Shown here: positions 12,656 to 23,090 of the stretch, one piece after another
Numbering within the stretch: the first letter of the stretch is position 1
How the letters are laid out: each line of letters starts with the position of its first letter
NCBI GenBank assembly: GCA_959347315.1
Contig: OY365807.1
Location: 7,909,415-7,973,414, forward strand
Length of the DNA stretch: 64,000 nt
Direction: 5' to 3'
Source: Bimastos eiseni
Taxonomy: Eukaryota > Annelida > Clitellata > Crassiclitellata > Lumbricidae
Program-made: the position numbers and the translations under genes
The notes under the pieces: generated by a model
What the model was told of the DNA's origin: nothing
What the model saw: the letters and a program-made list of their open reading frames with translations, nothing else
Databases searched by the model: none

Positions 12656-13530
12656 GTGTCCACTCACTTCCTTCCGTTCCTCTTCTATCCTTTTCCTTAC
12701 ATTATATTACTCACCTTCAATTCCCGTCTATTTAATTCCAACCCCTGCCATGTCCTTGTATTTCCTACCTTCCGTACTTTCTATTCCATTCGCGTCTTTT
12801 CTCTTTCCACCGTCTCAACCCAATCCTATCTCTTTCATCACGTTACCTCACCCTTCTTAAACCTTTATTCCGATCTCTTACATACCATTATCTTCCGTTC
12901 CTTCCACCACATCCAATACCTCTCCCATATGTTGACATACCTCATCTTCTCTGCCTCCCTATAAACATCTGTCTTTACCATATCATATCTTGCCCTTGTT
13001 TTCTTGTCCTTCCCTTGCATCTACTTCCTTCCTTTTCCTCTCATCCACTACCACATTGTCTCATTCATTTCCTTACCTTGCTCTACCATACATCATCTTC
13101 CTAACCACTTCCTCCTCTTCCACTCCATTTCTTTCGCACTTAATCTTACACTCTTCTTGCGACACCTGACCTTCCCTGCCTTTCCCTGCTTTCCTTCCAA
13201 TTCTTTTCTTTCGCTTCCCTTTCCTCCCCATCAAATGTTCTTCATTCCTTTCTTACCCTATTCAATCCTCATTTCGACTTCCATTAACCGTTCCTCTCAC
13301 TCTTTAACATTTAATTCCTTCCCATCCATTCCCAACTCATCCCACCCCTGCCATTGCCCTACCCAACTCCACTCAACTTTCCCTTTCTCGTTCATTTCTC
13401 CTTTTCTTCCACGCCCTTTTTCATCGTCTCTCATATTTCCCCTATCTCGCATATATTGTCTTCCTCCAATCTTCTCTTCTCGCCCATTTCTTCGCATTTC
13501 CTTCACTGTTCCGTTCTCTTTATAAATTGC
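12656..13530 (+). repeat. Polypyrimidine-rich tract
   Basis: About 870 bp dominated by C and T with little purine, open in one plus frame (13004-13525, Ser/Phe/Pro rich). I read the frame as a compositional artefact. No domain or signal is visible. Confidence 0.8.
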
Positions 13531-13879
13531 TAAGCAATTGCAAGACACGAGTGAATCCCGACGAAAGAGCGACACTCTTCGAAATGGTCTGTTTGTTGGT
13601 CGTCGTCTGCCATTCGATGTACGGCGATGGAATTCCAGCTGGTGCTGCTGATGGTGCAGAGGATGCGAGGATCGATCATAATTCGTCTGTCGACTGAGTT
13701 CATTTACATCTCCTCGGATCAATCAGACAACGACGGTGAATTGGCGAAAAGCAGAGCCATTACGAATGCCTACTAATGAGGCATGTCATCGCAATTTGCA
13801 AGACCAACGGAGTGGCGCCCGTAGCCCTCTAGTATGTCTAGGATGTCTATGGGTCTGAATGAATGGTAAGAGACGCCGT

Positions 13880-14335
13880 TTCCTTTTCTTGACTTACCAT
13901 TATTTTCCTTGACTTGCCTCTGTTTGCCTTTAATTATCTTTAAATACCTTTATTTACCTTCTCTTACCTTAATGTATCTTCACCTATCTTTATTTACTCT
14001 TATTTATTTTTGTATACCATTACCTACCTATATTTACTTTTATTTACTTTAATTTTACCTTTATACATATATACCTTCACTCACCTATACATACCTTTAT
14101 TCACTTTTAGCCACTTTAATTTACCTTTTATTTTCTTTACTTACCTTCATTTATTGACCTTTAATTAACTTTATTTGCTTTCTTTTACCTTAATTTGCAT
14201 ACACTTAGGTCTACCTTTATTTACCTTACATACCATCGTCGCTTACTTTTATTTACTTTTACTTACCATATTTTACCTCTATTTATCTTTACTTACCTCT
14301 GTTTACCTTTACTTTCGTTTATTTACATTTCTACA
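13880..14335 (+). repeat. Degenerate TTTACCTTTATTTACC repeat
   Basis: Words TTTACCTT and TTATTTACTT recur every 8-12 bases for about 450 bp, with G nearly absent from the plus strand. Confidence 0.85.
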
Positions 14336-15099
14336 TCGGGTATCAGCTGACTCTACTCATGTTGATTCCTGATCTAATGTCTTATCGTACCTTGTTTTAT
14401 CCTGTTAAATATTACCTCAGCTACCTAATCCACCGCTTGTACATGTAGGGTCTACATTGTGGCAACCTAACTAGACATCATCGTGGATTGCCATCTCTTA
14501 CCATAGCCTACTCTATCGTCCTATAATACTCTATCGTGTTCTCATTCTAGTTCACCTACCTCACTTTGCACTACTTCTGTCTTACTTCGTTTGGTTCATA
14601 GTTTGTCTCGCTGTTCATTCTCATGTGAGTATGCGTGTGCTGTTGTGTCATTTATGTCAGTGGGAATGTTTTATTGCTTGAATGGCAAAACACAGTTCTA
14701 CGTCTGCGATGTTTTCATTCGGATAAGCACAATGGATGGGCCATTCAACCCATGCAGCTATAGCTATAGTCTCCAAATTTCGACGATACGTCTATAGGAA
14801 GCGCACAAATATCGGCGCATCTGCTGAAGCCAATTCAATCCCGCATCGTTCCCGATTGGCTGGCACGCAGACGACAAAATCCGAGAGAGGCTGCGGTGGA
14901 CTGGTACCTGCTTATCAGCGTATGTCAACGGTAGATGAATTGAACCAACGCTGGTGTCATTGTGTGAAGCGATGGATTAGAACGGCCGCTGAAACAGACT
15001 GACATTGAAACCGACTGCGAAGTTAGACTACAAGCCAGAATTTTGAAATTTACCAGAATTTTGACGCTGCGGTCTGAGTTTAGATTAGACTGGTTACCA
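14336..15099 (+). other. No confident gene; one 62-codon frame of uncertain status
   Basis: A plus-strand frame from ATG 14736 to 15002 (MGHSTHAAIAIVSKFRR...) has mixed composition, including RWCHCVKRWIRTAAETD at its end. I recognise nothing in it and see no splice or homology support. Confidence 0.3.
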
Positions 15100-15450
15100 A
15101 TTTCTCCCGAGTGGTCAAATTGTTAAGAGAAGTTTCGCCAGTGAATTCATGTCGATTTGAATTTCTTGCTTTGAGTTAAGGCTGATTTTTTAATTTTCAT
15201 CTGAAATCAGCTTAGACTGAACATTGGATAATTTCTTTAGCTGGTTGCGATATACATTTGAATGTGAATTCAGAGTAGAATTATAATTTGTAGGCCTGTG
15301 CTAAGTAAGAACAGACTTATTGACACTTGAATGTGACGTCAGAGTAGAATTGAATTTATTTTGATGTAAAATCTAAGTGGAATTGACATTTGCTGTGAAT
15401 TCAGACTGAAATTCACCTTCGATTTTGAAGTCAGACTCGAATCAACCTTC
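15100..15450. repeat. Degenerate AT-rich minisatellite-like stretch
   Basis: Phrases such as GAATTCAGAGTAGAATT, GACGTCAGAGTAGAATTG and GAATTCAGACTGAAATT recur at roughly 45-60 bp intervals, suggesting an old, decayed tandem repeat. No gene is visible. Confidence 0.45.
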
Positions 15451-15454
15451 GGCG

Positions 15455-15643
15455 ATGTTCGATTCCGGAAATTACCGACAGACGACGTTTGCACCCGTTG
15501 ATCAGTGGACTGAAGCGGGTGATCAGTGGACTGAAACGAGTGTCCAGTGGTCTGAAACGGGATTATGGAATCACAGTTACGTCCGGCTGTTCACATCCTC
15601 GCAGAACGAGTCTCAAACTGCCGTCGCTTCTAGTCCGAGCAAG
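15455..15643 (+). CDS. Candidate N-terminal (extracellular) exon of the receptor
   Basis: This is a 63-codon open stretch from the ATG at 15455 to a gtaaaa donor at 15644, ending in phase 0, the phase required by the acceptor at 46046. The peptide is polar and rich in Trp, Ser and Thr, with two N-glycosylation sequons (NHS and NES), as expected for a GPCR N-terminus. It includes three 7-residue repeats of the type DQWTEAG, DQWTETS, VQWSETG. Against it: receptor N-termini are not conserved enough to recognise, the implied intron is 30 kb, the upstream DNA is itself degenerate repeat, and the 21 bp repeat could keep the frame open by chance. It could equally be non-coding. Confidence 0.25.
15499..15561 (+). 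repeat. Three-copy 21 bp tandem repeat
   Basis: Three units of the form GATCAGTGGACTGAAACG plus three bases stand head to tail. The period is a multiple of three, so any frame stays open. It lies inside the candidate N-terminal exon. Confidence 0.8.
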
Positions 15644-16082
15644 GTAAAAATTGTTACAACCGTCGCCTCATAACGATGAAGGCATATTATCAGGCATTTA
15701 TTTAGTACCATTAATAGGCAACGACCATTCATCAATCGCTGGCACAGAGTACTTGTGAGCGAAAGACTCCCTCGTGCTCCCTTATACACCCAGGGCAAAG
15801 ACAGTCAGACGCGCAAGCCATTTCTGGCTGTCCGACTGTGTTTCTTTGGCCGGCTATAATTGTCTACACACTTTGACAAATAAAATTTCAATTTCTAATT
15901 TTTCACTGCATGTAAACCGAAATCAATTGCTGAGCTAGTAAGAAGACAGTCAATATCAAATACCAAATCCTCGCTTCGTAAATGAAGATTAAAAATTGAG
16001 ACTGTGTGCTTAAAATACACCGTAAAAGATCTAACCTTGTAAAACGTTCCTGATAACCGGCTCACCAAGCGCCTAATAGACC

Positions 16083-16111
16083 CATATATATATATATATA
16101 TATATATATAT
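16083..16111. repeat. (TA)n microsatellite
   Basis: About 14 TA units. Confidence 0.95.
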
Positions 16112-16389
16112 CCACTTTTTCTTCGACGCCTTTGGTATCATGACCCGTTACTTGCTGCAAAATATCGTCACTGACCCCTAATTAAAACAACTCTTCCTTC
16201 TCTGCTGTATACATATTCTGTAACTGTGTTAAGAAAGGCTTGAACATGTAGTCATTCTGTTGCAAGGAGAGCGCTCTACTCAATATGATATCGCGTTCCA
16301 CATTAACACTACTGTCTGGTAATTGATTTTACCTCGATTGATGCCTGATGACAAAGAGAGCGTCGGATATCGTCTCTGTCAACCGGATT

Positions 16390-16622
16390 CGAATCTATGT
16401 CGCTGTCCCTGTTTTTCTCTTGTCTCTCCGTCTGTCGCTCTCTGTCTCTCTCTTTTTCTCTGTCTGTGTCTCTATTTCTGTATCTGTCTCTCTCTGTCTC
16501 TGTCTTTCTCCTTTTCTCGTTCTCTCTGTCTCTCACTCTCTGTATCTCTTTCTCTCTCTCTCTCTCTCAGTCTGTCTGTCTCTGTCTGGCTCTGTTTCTG
16601 TCTCTCTTTATCTCTCTCCGTC
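16390..16622 (+). repeat. TCTC/TCTG microsatellite
   Basis: TCTCTGTCTCTCTTTTTCTC-type repeat of about 230 bp, with open Ser/Leu-rich frames. Confidence 0.93.
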
Positions 16623-16989
16623 ACTTCAAAACGATGCAGATCGTATCATTAAATTGGGCATGATGTCGGTGCTTCGTCATATGCGGTGTAGTCCTCGGCC
16701 TACGATTGAACGATTCATCGTTGAGTCAACAGAAATGTGGCGTGCAAATGTGCCACTCACTAACTCACTCGCTCGCTCATACACTTACTAATTGACTCAA
16801 TTACTTATTCGCCCACTTGGCCAACAGGCATATAATACAATAACGACGCTATTATCAACAAGCGTGGTTGCTTGCGCTGGTTCTCATAGCCAGCTAAATA
16901 GCGACCGGAGTTGAGAGCGGTTTGCAAATTGAGACCTGGAAGTTACTAGGCAGCAAAATTTTTGAAATAGAAAGACGTAGAGAGAAACA

Positions 16990-17332
16990 TGAAGACAGAG
17001 ACAGAGAGAGAGAGAGACATGTCATACAGAGAAGCAGATAGAGTCACAGACGCAGAGAGAGAGAGAGAGAGAGAGTGTGTGTGTGTTCCCCCTGTGTGTG
17101 TATGTGTGCCTGTGTGTGTGAGAGAGAGAGATACAGACAGACAGACAGACAGACAGACATACAGAGATGGACAGCGTGTTGATAGAGAGAGCTAGAGTGA
17201 GAACAAAAGAGAGAGATAGAGAGAAAGAGAGAAAGAGAAAGAGGGAAAAAAGGATAAAGAGAGAGACATAGAAAGAGAGAGACAGAGAGAGACAGAGAGA
17301 CAAAGAGATACAGAGAGAGACAGAGAGAATAA
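16990..17332 (+). repeat. Compound GAGA, TGTG and GACA microsatellite
   Basis: (GA)n, (TG)n at 17075-17120, (GACA)n at 17133-17160, then (GAGAAA)n. Confidence 0.93.
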
Positions 17333-17879
17333 GTCAACTGATAGTTGCACATTCAAATCACAACGTTATGAATCACTGATTATCACTCATATCAAAATAC
17401 ATGTAGATATAGATATCCGTTAAACGTATCCCGCTTGTGCTATAGTCAGTCTACAGCAGAAACAGTGTGGATAGCTATGAGAATTCGGTCATATTTGGCA
17501 CATCTACTTCTGTTTTATTGTCGGATCATCGGCGTGGGGGTTAAGGACAACACCGGGGGAGAATTACTTATTCACAGAGTCCCTGTGTGATTTCTCCCTT
17601 TAATTGCGATCTAAATCTAATAGCTGTCATAGTCCAGGGACCATGATAACAGAGCCATGTAAGCGTGTCCCTATGAATCATGAAATAAATTAGATGCTTA
17701 GATGATGGCGGCATAGCAAAAGCCTGCAGGACAAAAGATCGCAGGACAAAAGCTCGCAGGACATACAAATGCGTTTAATGTTAACAACCCAGATGAACGC
17801 GCCCATGACCAATTAGTGCAGCCATAGAGCATTGCGTGCCGCATAACTTGGCAGGTATGCGCTATTTCTACTACTGATG

Positions 17880-18068
17880 AGGCGTTCTCTGCCCTAAGGC
17901 TTTACGCCACCCGGGGATGAGATGATTGAGTGAGGTGGTTTCCGGTTGCCTTCCTCACAGACAATTGTGGTTGTCCAACTTGTCCAAGGTCGCTACGCAG
18001 TGACTCGGGGTGGGTTCGTACCTGCGATCCTCCGAGCAAAGAGCACCGAACATCCCACACCGCCCCAT
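17880..18068 (-). mobile_element. tRNA-derived SINE-like element
   Basis: On the minus strand it starts GGGGCGGTGTGGGATGTTCG and reaches GGTACGAACCCACC. This looks like a tRNA-type A-box region followed about 40 bases later by a B-box (consensus GGTTCGAAYCC). The rest, with GTGACT/GCGACC and the complement of GGTTTCCGGTTGCCTTCCTC, would be the SINE body. No poly-A or clear target duplication is visible. Confidence 0.5.
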
Positions 18069-18074
18069 TTCTAC

Positions 18075-18375
18075 TACTAGGGTTTACACATTTTTCTTGT
18101 TCCTCCAGCTTCCACTTTTACCATGAAAATATTTTATTGCTACCCAGCTTCAACTTCTATAAAATACTACAAAACATATTTAGGGCCTACCGTTCATCTT
18201 GCTTCAACTTCTACTTTAAAATATTTTTATCGCTCATCCAGCTTCTGCTTCTACTTATAAAATAGTTGTATCGCTCATCCAGCTTCAACTTCTACTATAT
18301 AATATGCCTCCGTTCATCCAGCTTCTACTTCTACTGTGAAATTTTTTCGTCGGTCATACAACTTCTGGTTGATCT
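18075..18375 (+). repeat. Degenerate ~45 bp minisatellite
   Basis: CATCCAGCTTCAACTTCTAC followed by TATAAAATA and GTTCAT/GCTCAT recurs about six times. It directly borders the SINE-like element at 17880-18068. Confidence 0.75.
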
Positions 18376-19155
18376 GCAATAACTTACCTTCCTCGCCAAT
18401 ATGAATGACACTGAAGTACATAATAAGACAAAGATAATAATATACGACGTTAAAATGGCAGTTTACCAAATAGTCTTTTGAAATTTTGAGACCTACTATT
18501 TCTTATTTTATTTTTAGGCCTGCTTTTGTCGGCGCGTATTTGTGCTGCGTGTTGCCCGTTTTTTACCGTTGCGCACTTGTGGTTTTTGTCGGATTAGGCC
18601 AACCTTGTATGATGGTAATAAGTCATTAGGCTTAGCATTATGATGCGAGCTTACATCAAAACATTTTATGTCATGTGCAACGTACAAATATCGCTTGATG
18701 TGAAATAATTTCATGACCATCAAATAATTACCATATAAGTACCAAGTAAAATAAAACAGTTTGCAAATGTATATAACTATTATTGTTTTTTGACACAATT
18801 AGTGCTATGCAGGATTTAGTGTTAGCGAGTAACTGCAAAATATGTCCATGCTGATGGTGGTAAGTCGTAATGGTAATCTCTAAACTTCTAAATTGCCATT
18901 AGACAGCCAAGAGCAGGGCACCAAATTATTCACGACTCGTTAATTGCACAAGTCGTTGCAAGTGTACCGCCTCCCTTGACAGTGGCGGATGTGCCAAATG
19001 AGTGTTATGGTTGAACGATGACTGTGTCTGGAACAGCGCAGAGCACAATTAGAACAACGATTATGTTTCGAAGAGTTGTGACGAGTAATATATTCCCTCA
19101 AGGCTATCAATCAGGTGAGCAGATGAGCGAATCATAGGTTCTGAGACACTGGCAA

Positions 19156-19240
19156 ATTCGTTCATTCATTACGAAGATTTATATATCGCCCAGGCAAGGC
19201 TGCCACTCAGGAGCGCTTCCTACCCCGGCACGGCTGAAAA
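19156..19240 (-). mobile_element. SINE/LINE tail-like repeat with GAAT-type 3' end
   Basis: The minus strand reads GGCGATATATAAATCTTCGT followed by AATGAATGAACGAAT. This matches 58752-58790 on the plus strand (GCGCTATATAAATCTTCGTA then ACGAATGAATG). The upstream minus-strand part (GGGGTAGGAAGCGCTCCTGA) is unshared. Confidence 0.5.
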
Positions 19241-19515
19241 GAACAGTTTTAAGGCTAGTATAAAAAAGAGTGAGTGGACCCTTGGCGACAACCGCAACGC
19301 CAACGAAAGCGTGTTCCAGAGCGATGGGCCAACCATTGAGAAGGCACGATTTTCCTTTTGTTCTAGTTGTTGCACTTCCTCAAAACGTCACCACTTTAGA
19401 CGTGCTTTTCACGCAGCATATCTGGACCATTGGCACGTTTCATCGTTGCATCATCCATTGTGTGATTCACCCGTTTAAGCTCTGGAATTCTGTGACTAAT
19501 ATGCTATGCGAATAC

Positions 19516-21271
19516 TTACAGACAGTGATCGTTTAAAAGGGGAATTGGGAGGGGTCTGTGCACCCCCAGTCGAGTTTTTGGTCCCCCGGTGATTGGCGAG
19601 TCTCCTTCTCTGCAAAGACTTCTTCGACTGACTGAGCATTCGACGTTGACCACACTGCAAGATAAAAGTTCCCCACTGTTTTCAACAAACGTGTAAGTCT
19701 TGCGTATGTACACTTTGATTCCTATTTGCCGACGTGAGTTTTTGGAGCGAACAGAAGTGCGTATCGTGTAAGGTCTGTTTACGTGCTCGTTTCAGTCGAG
19801 GACAGCAAACTTGCTTCTCAGTTCATATATTTTATTTCCATAATGTATCCGTTTGTCAAGATAGATGAGACGCACATTATTAAAAGTTTCCACGTAAAAC
19901 TGGCGTTACCATGTACATGATCTTCTGCATTTTTAAAACGTAAACGATCTAAGAAAATTCGACAGCACCGTTATCACATCAGGATCAGAAAGTGTTCGTA
20001 GTTCAATCTTATAGCCTGGCTGTCTACAGCATGACATTTCGTGACATATGCTGTGTTTGTTTTCAAAGTGAGGGATACACGTCTCTATTAGATTACGCAG
20101 TGGCTGCGCATCCCCATTACAATGGTCTATGCACCAGTAAACATGGTTCCGTATGGCAGCACCTTTATCAGACATTTCTGGATGTCATGTTTTGCCAATG
20201 TTTTTTAGAGCCCCTTGTCCGATTCTTTAGGTCAGCGATCGTGTGATTACCTGGCTTGTTTCATTTCACGCAGACGCTTATTTCTGGTCATGTTGCGATC
20301 ATGCACGTGAAAGGCGACTTTGATGTTGCTGATATCTGGGCTGTTGTACATGCGGTCAAAGCCAACTGTTTCGTGACGATGCGTATAGTTGTCGTCATCA
20401 CGATCGATGTGTTGGATGTCAACAACTTTTTTCATCCTTAGTCCGATAGCAACATGATCGGTGTGGTAGCTATTGGTTCTACACTATTATCCGTCATTAT
20501 CGTTATGGTGCCATCAACAATCAGAGATGACTCTTCGGCCCTTGCACCATATGCGGTACAGATGCATTTGTAGGTTTTTCGCAAATACCACTATATCTGA
20601 TCAAATTTCTACGACGAAACCGTTCTGACAATAATCCCAAACGACTGAAGTCACAAAATAGATACTGTATCGGTGTTATCCCAGAAACAATATTGCTCAA
20701 CATTATCCTATGTTTTTCACCATGTTTCTTCGATTCATAGTCAATTTTTGAGGACTAGCTCCATTTCAAGAAGTGCTTCTCGAGACACTCCATATCCACA
20801 GACGAAACATGTCCACTGTGCTTCAAGGATTGCACGGATAATGGCATCATGCACATGTCATGCAACAATGACTCGGTACGGCATCGATCAATGCAACAAT
20901 GCTGGATGACTGCCCCAAAAAGTTGTCGTGAATGGCTTCCAGAGCCGTTGAGATCGACTTCATAGCTTGCTGATGTTGTTCCCTCAACTTCATCCACAGC
21001 AGAAGGGGTTCCTAGTTGCTGCTGCGGTGGTGGAATTTTTGACGCGCGTGCATAAGTGTCAAAGTTCATTACTGCCTTCACCAAGACCTCAATCAGAGTT
21101 TTGCATCCAACAGCCAATCGAATTTCTTCACATCTCTGCTTAAATTGCAGTTTTTCACTATCGGTATGGAAATTAGCGCAACTTGTTATTTTTAGGAGAG
21201 TAGGCCCTATTTATAAGTTTTCGTTGTCCATCAAGAAGACGTTTCCTAATTGTTTTCCTGCATTGTGCCAT
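19516..21271 (-). pseudogene. Decayed transposase-like gene (DDE-type suspected), multiple frameshifts
   Basis: On the minus strand a discontinuous coding sequence can be followed for about 585 codons from ATG at 21271 (MAQCRKTIRKRLL). Next come SEKLQFKQRCEEIRLAVGCK (near 21160-21100) and a proline/glutamine linker (PPPQQQLG). Further on are SSLIVDGTITITDNS (near 20500), VVDIQHIDRDDDNYTHRHET and KVAFHVHDRNMTRNKRLRE (20430-20250), and LKNRTRGSKKHW (near 20210). The last blocks are IRNHVYWCIDHCNGDAQPLR (near 20150), VRLIYLDKRIHYGNKIYELR and NEHVNRPYT (19860-19770), and KVYIRKTYTFVEN (19710-19670). The order matches a transposon-encoded protein I recall from many marine invertebrates. The acidic-His motif FHVHDRN and the CDHCNGDA/H-F-E-N-K-H-S-I-C-H block suggest a DDE-type transposase, but I cannot name the superfamily. 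At least four frame changes and an in-frame TGA at 19792-19794, where Trp is expected, show it is inactive. Confidence 0.55.
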
Positions 21272-21289
21272 AAGCACTACCCCGATTGA

Positions 21290-21325
21290 CAGGATCAGAA
21301 AGCATTCGTAGTTCAATCATATATC
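21290..21325 (+). repeat. Short direct duplicate of an internal transposase segment
   Basis: AGGATCAGAAAGCATTCGTA and the bases after it almost repeat 19980-20013 (AGGATCAGAAAGTGTTCGTA...), with about two differences in 33. The second copy is inside the coding part of the transposase-like gene, so the first looks like a fragment of another copy abutting its 5' end. Confidence 0.6.
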
Positions 21326-21529
21326 AGTGTAGGCCTACGAGGTAAATTGCCACCTTCCATACTTTGTCCAACTTAAAAACTATTACACTATGATATAATA
21401 ATAGGCATAGATTTAATCGCTATTTGCCATCCGAATAAGCATAAAAAGTGAGAAACAAGGTTAGTATGGTTGATTGTTTGGAACAAAACAAGTATTTAGG
21501 TGGTGAATTTCATCTGTCGCGTGGCGGAT

Positions 21530-21765
21530 CTCATGGTTGAGGTGGTGGATCTCATGGTTGAGGTGGTGGATCTCATGGTTGAGGATCTCATGGTTGAGGA
21601 TCTTATGGTTGAGGTGGTGGATTTTATGGTTGAGGTGGTGGATCTCATGGTTGAGGTGGTGGATCTTATGGTTGAGGTGATGGATCTCATGGCTGAGGTA
21701 GTGGATCTCATGGTTGAGGTGGTGGATCTCATGGCTGAGGTGGTGGATCTCAAATCCAAGGTTTC
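21530..21765 (+). repeat. 21 bp minisatellite
   Basis: The unit GGATCTCATGGTTGAGGTGG plus T is repeated about eleven times with shortened units near 21580-21610. Because 21 is a multiple of three, frames are open on both strands (Met-Val-Glu-Val-Val-Asp-Leu on plus, Thr-Ser-Thr-Met-Arg-Ser on minus). No start context or homology supports a gene. Confidence 0.92.
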
Positions 21766-22017
21766 GAATCTCATATCAGTCTGGATTCGGCTGATATTAA
21801 CCACTGGCGCAGACAGGCATGAATTAGAACGTCACTCATAGTACTATTGCCTGCAATGTAGTTCAAGGGGCGTATATTATCATTAGATCAGTCATAATTA
21901 TAGCTACGCTTCATGTAGCCGTAGAAAGCTCTTATTTTGCAAAATGTCATATAAAATGCCTACGTGCAGAAAAGCTGGTCTTTTGAAATCCCTTATTAAA
22001 TATTAGCTAAATTTAAT

Positions 22018-22182
22018 GTATACATAGAACGCACTTTCTTTACATGTATACATAGAACGCACTTTCTTTACATGTATACATAGAACGCACTTTCTTTACA
22101 TGTATACATAGAACGCACTTTCTTTACATGTATACATAAAACGCACTTTCTTTACGTGTATACATAGAACGCACTTTCTTTA
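22018..22182 (+). repeat. 28 bp tandem repeat, six copies
   Basis: The unit TGTATACATAGAACGCACTT plus TCTTTACA is nearly perfect, so the array is young. Confidence 0.93.
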
Positions 22183-22276
22183 CAAGCTCTTATTTTTCAA
22201 AGTGGGAAACCCAATATATACACATGTATAAACAGAGACACCAGCATATATAGAGGGATACAAGAGGCATAAGTTT

Positions 22277-22279
<3 letters not shown>

Positions 22280-22318
<39 letters not shown>

Positions 22319-22490
22319 AAACACACTGTACAGAGAAAGAGAGAGAGAGAAAGAAAGAAAGAGAAAAAGAGAGACAGAGACAGAGAAAGAAACAGAAAGA
22401 GAAAGAGACACAGGAAGAGACACAGAGAGGAAAGAGACAGACGGACAGACAGACAAAAAGAAACAGAGAGCGAGAGAGAGGGGGTAAAAG
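22280..22490 (+). repeat. (TA)n followed by GAGA microsatellite
   Basis: About 17 TA units (22282-22315), then AGAGAGAAAGAAAG-type repeat. Confidence 0.93.
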
Positions 22491-22559
22491 AAAAGCGAAG
22501 AGTGATGAGGAGATTTTAACAAGGTCCTTATCGTATTCAATTAATAAAAAGTAATAGAT

Positions 22560-22800
22560 GACACACTCACTTGGATGAAGAGCTGAGGAAACGAGTTCGA
22601 TACCCGTATCCTTTAAAGATGACTAAGCCTTTTTAAAGCTAGGCGGCGGTGTTGGGTAAATAAAATGTTTTAAATAATGTGCGCCTTGCATGGCTGTCGA
22701 CAGTTAAATTCGACTCCTGTAATAGCTTGTCACCATCCGTTCGTAGGCCTACTACTTATATTTGTAATCAGACTGTAGTTTGTTGGTTTGAGATTAAACG
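22560..22800 (+). mobile_element. SINE-like repeat family X, copy A
   Basis: It shares a body with 33725-33945: both have a B-box-like GAGTTCGATACCCG / AAGTTCAATTTCCG, then GCTAGGYGGCGGYGTTGG, then YGCCTTGCATGGCTG, TCGACTCC and CATCCGTTCG in the same order over about 180 bp. This copy ends near TTTGTAATCAGACTG. The tRNA-like head suggests a SINE. The A-box is decayed here. Confidence 0.6.
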
Positions 22801-22804
22801 ATAG

Positions 22805-23085
22805 CTATGTCTGTGTCTTTGTACGTCCGGTTATGTATCGCTGTCTCTTTTGTGTCCCAGTCTGCGATACTTTCTGCGTGTCGTTGATTTTGTGCCTTTG
22901 CCAGTGTCGGTAACTGTCTGTGTGTATTTCTGAGTCTGTTTGATTTTTCGTCTCTTTGTGGAGACTCTGTTTCTCTTTCTCTATGTCTACTCTGTGTATC
23001 TCACTATGTAACTGCGTCTGTGTGTCTGTGTTTATGTCTGTCTTTATCTGTTGTCTCTCTATTACCGTCTCTCTCCTGTTCAACA
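22805..23085 (+). repeat. Degenerate TGTCTGTGTC repeat
   Basis: CTGTGTCTTTGT, CTGTCTGTGTGT and similar words. Decayed simple repeat. Confidence 0.6.
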
Positions 23086-23090
23086 TCAAG

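Noticed and set aside
13004..13525. 173-codon frame in the polypyrimidine tract
   Set aside because: Composition artefact; no domain.
14736..15002. 88-codon frame ending RWIRTAAETD
   Set aside because: No recognisable family, and the sequence after it is degenerate repeat.
21496..21841. Frames on both strands with 7-residue repeats
   Set aside because: The 21 bp minisatellite keeps all frames open; no start context, splice signal or homology.
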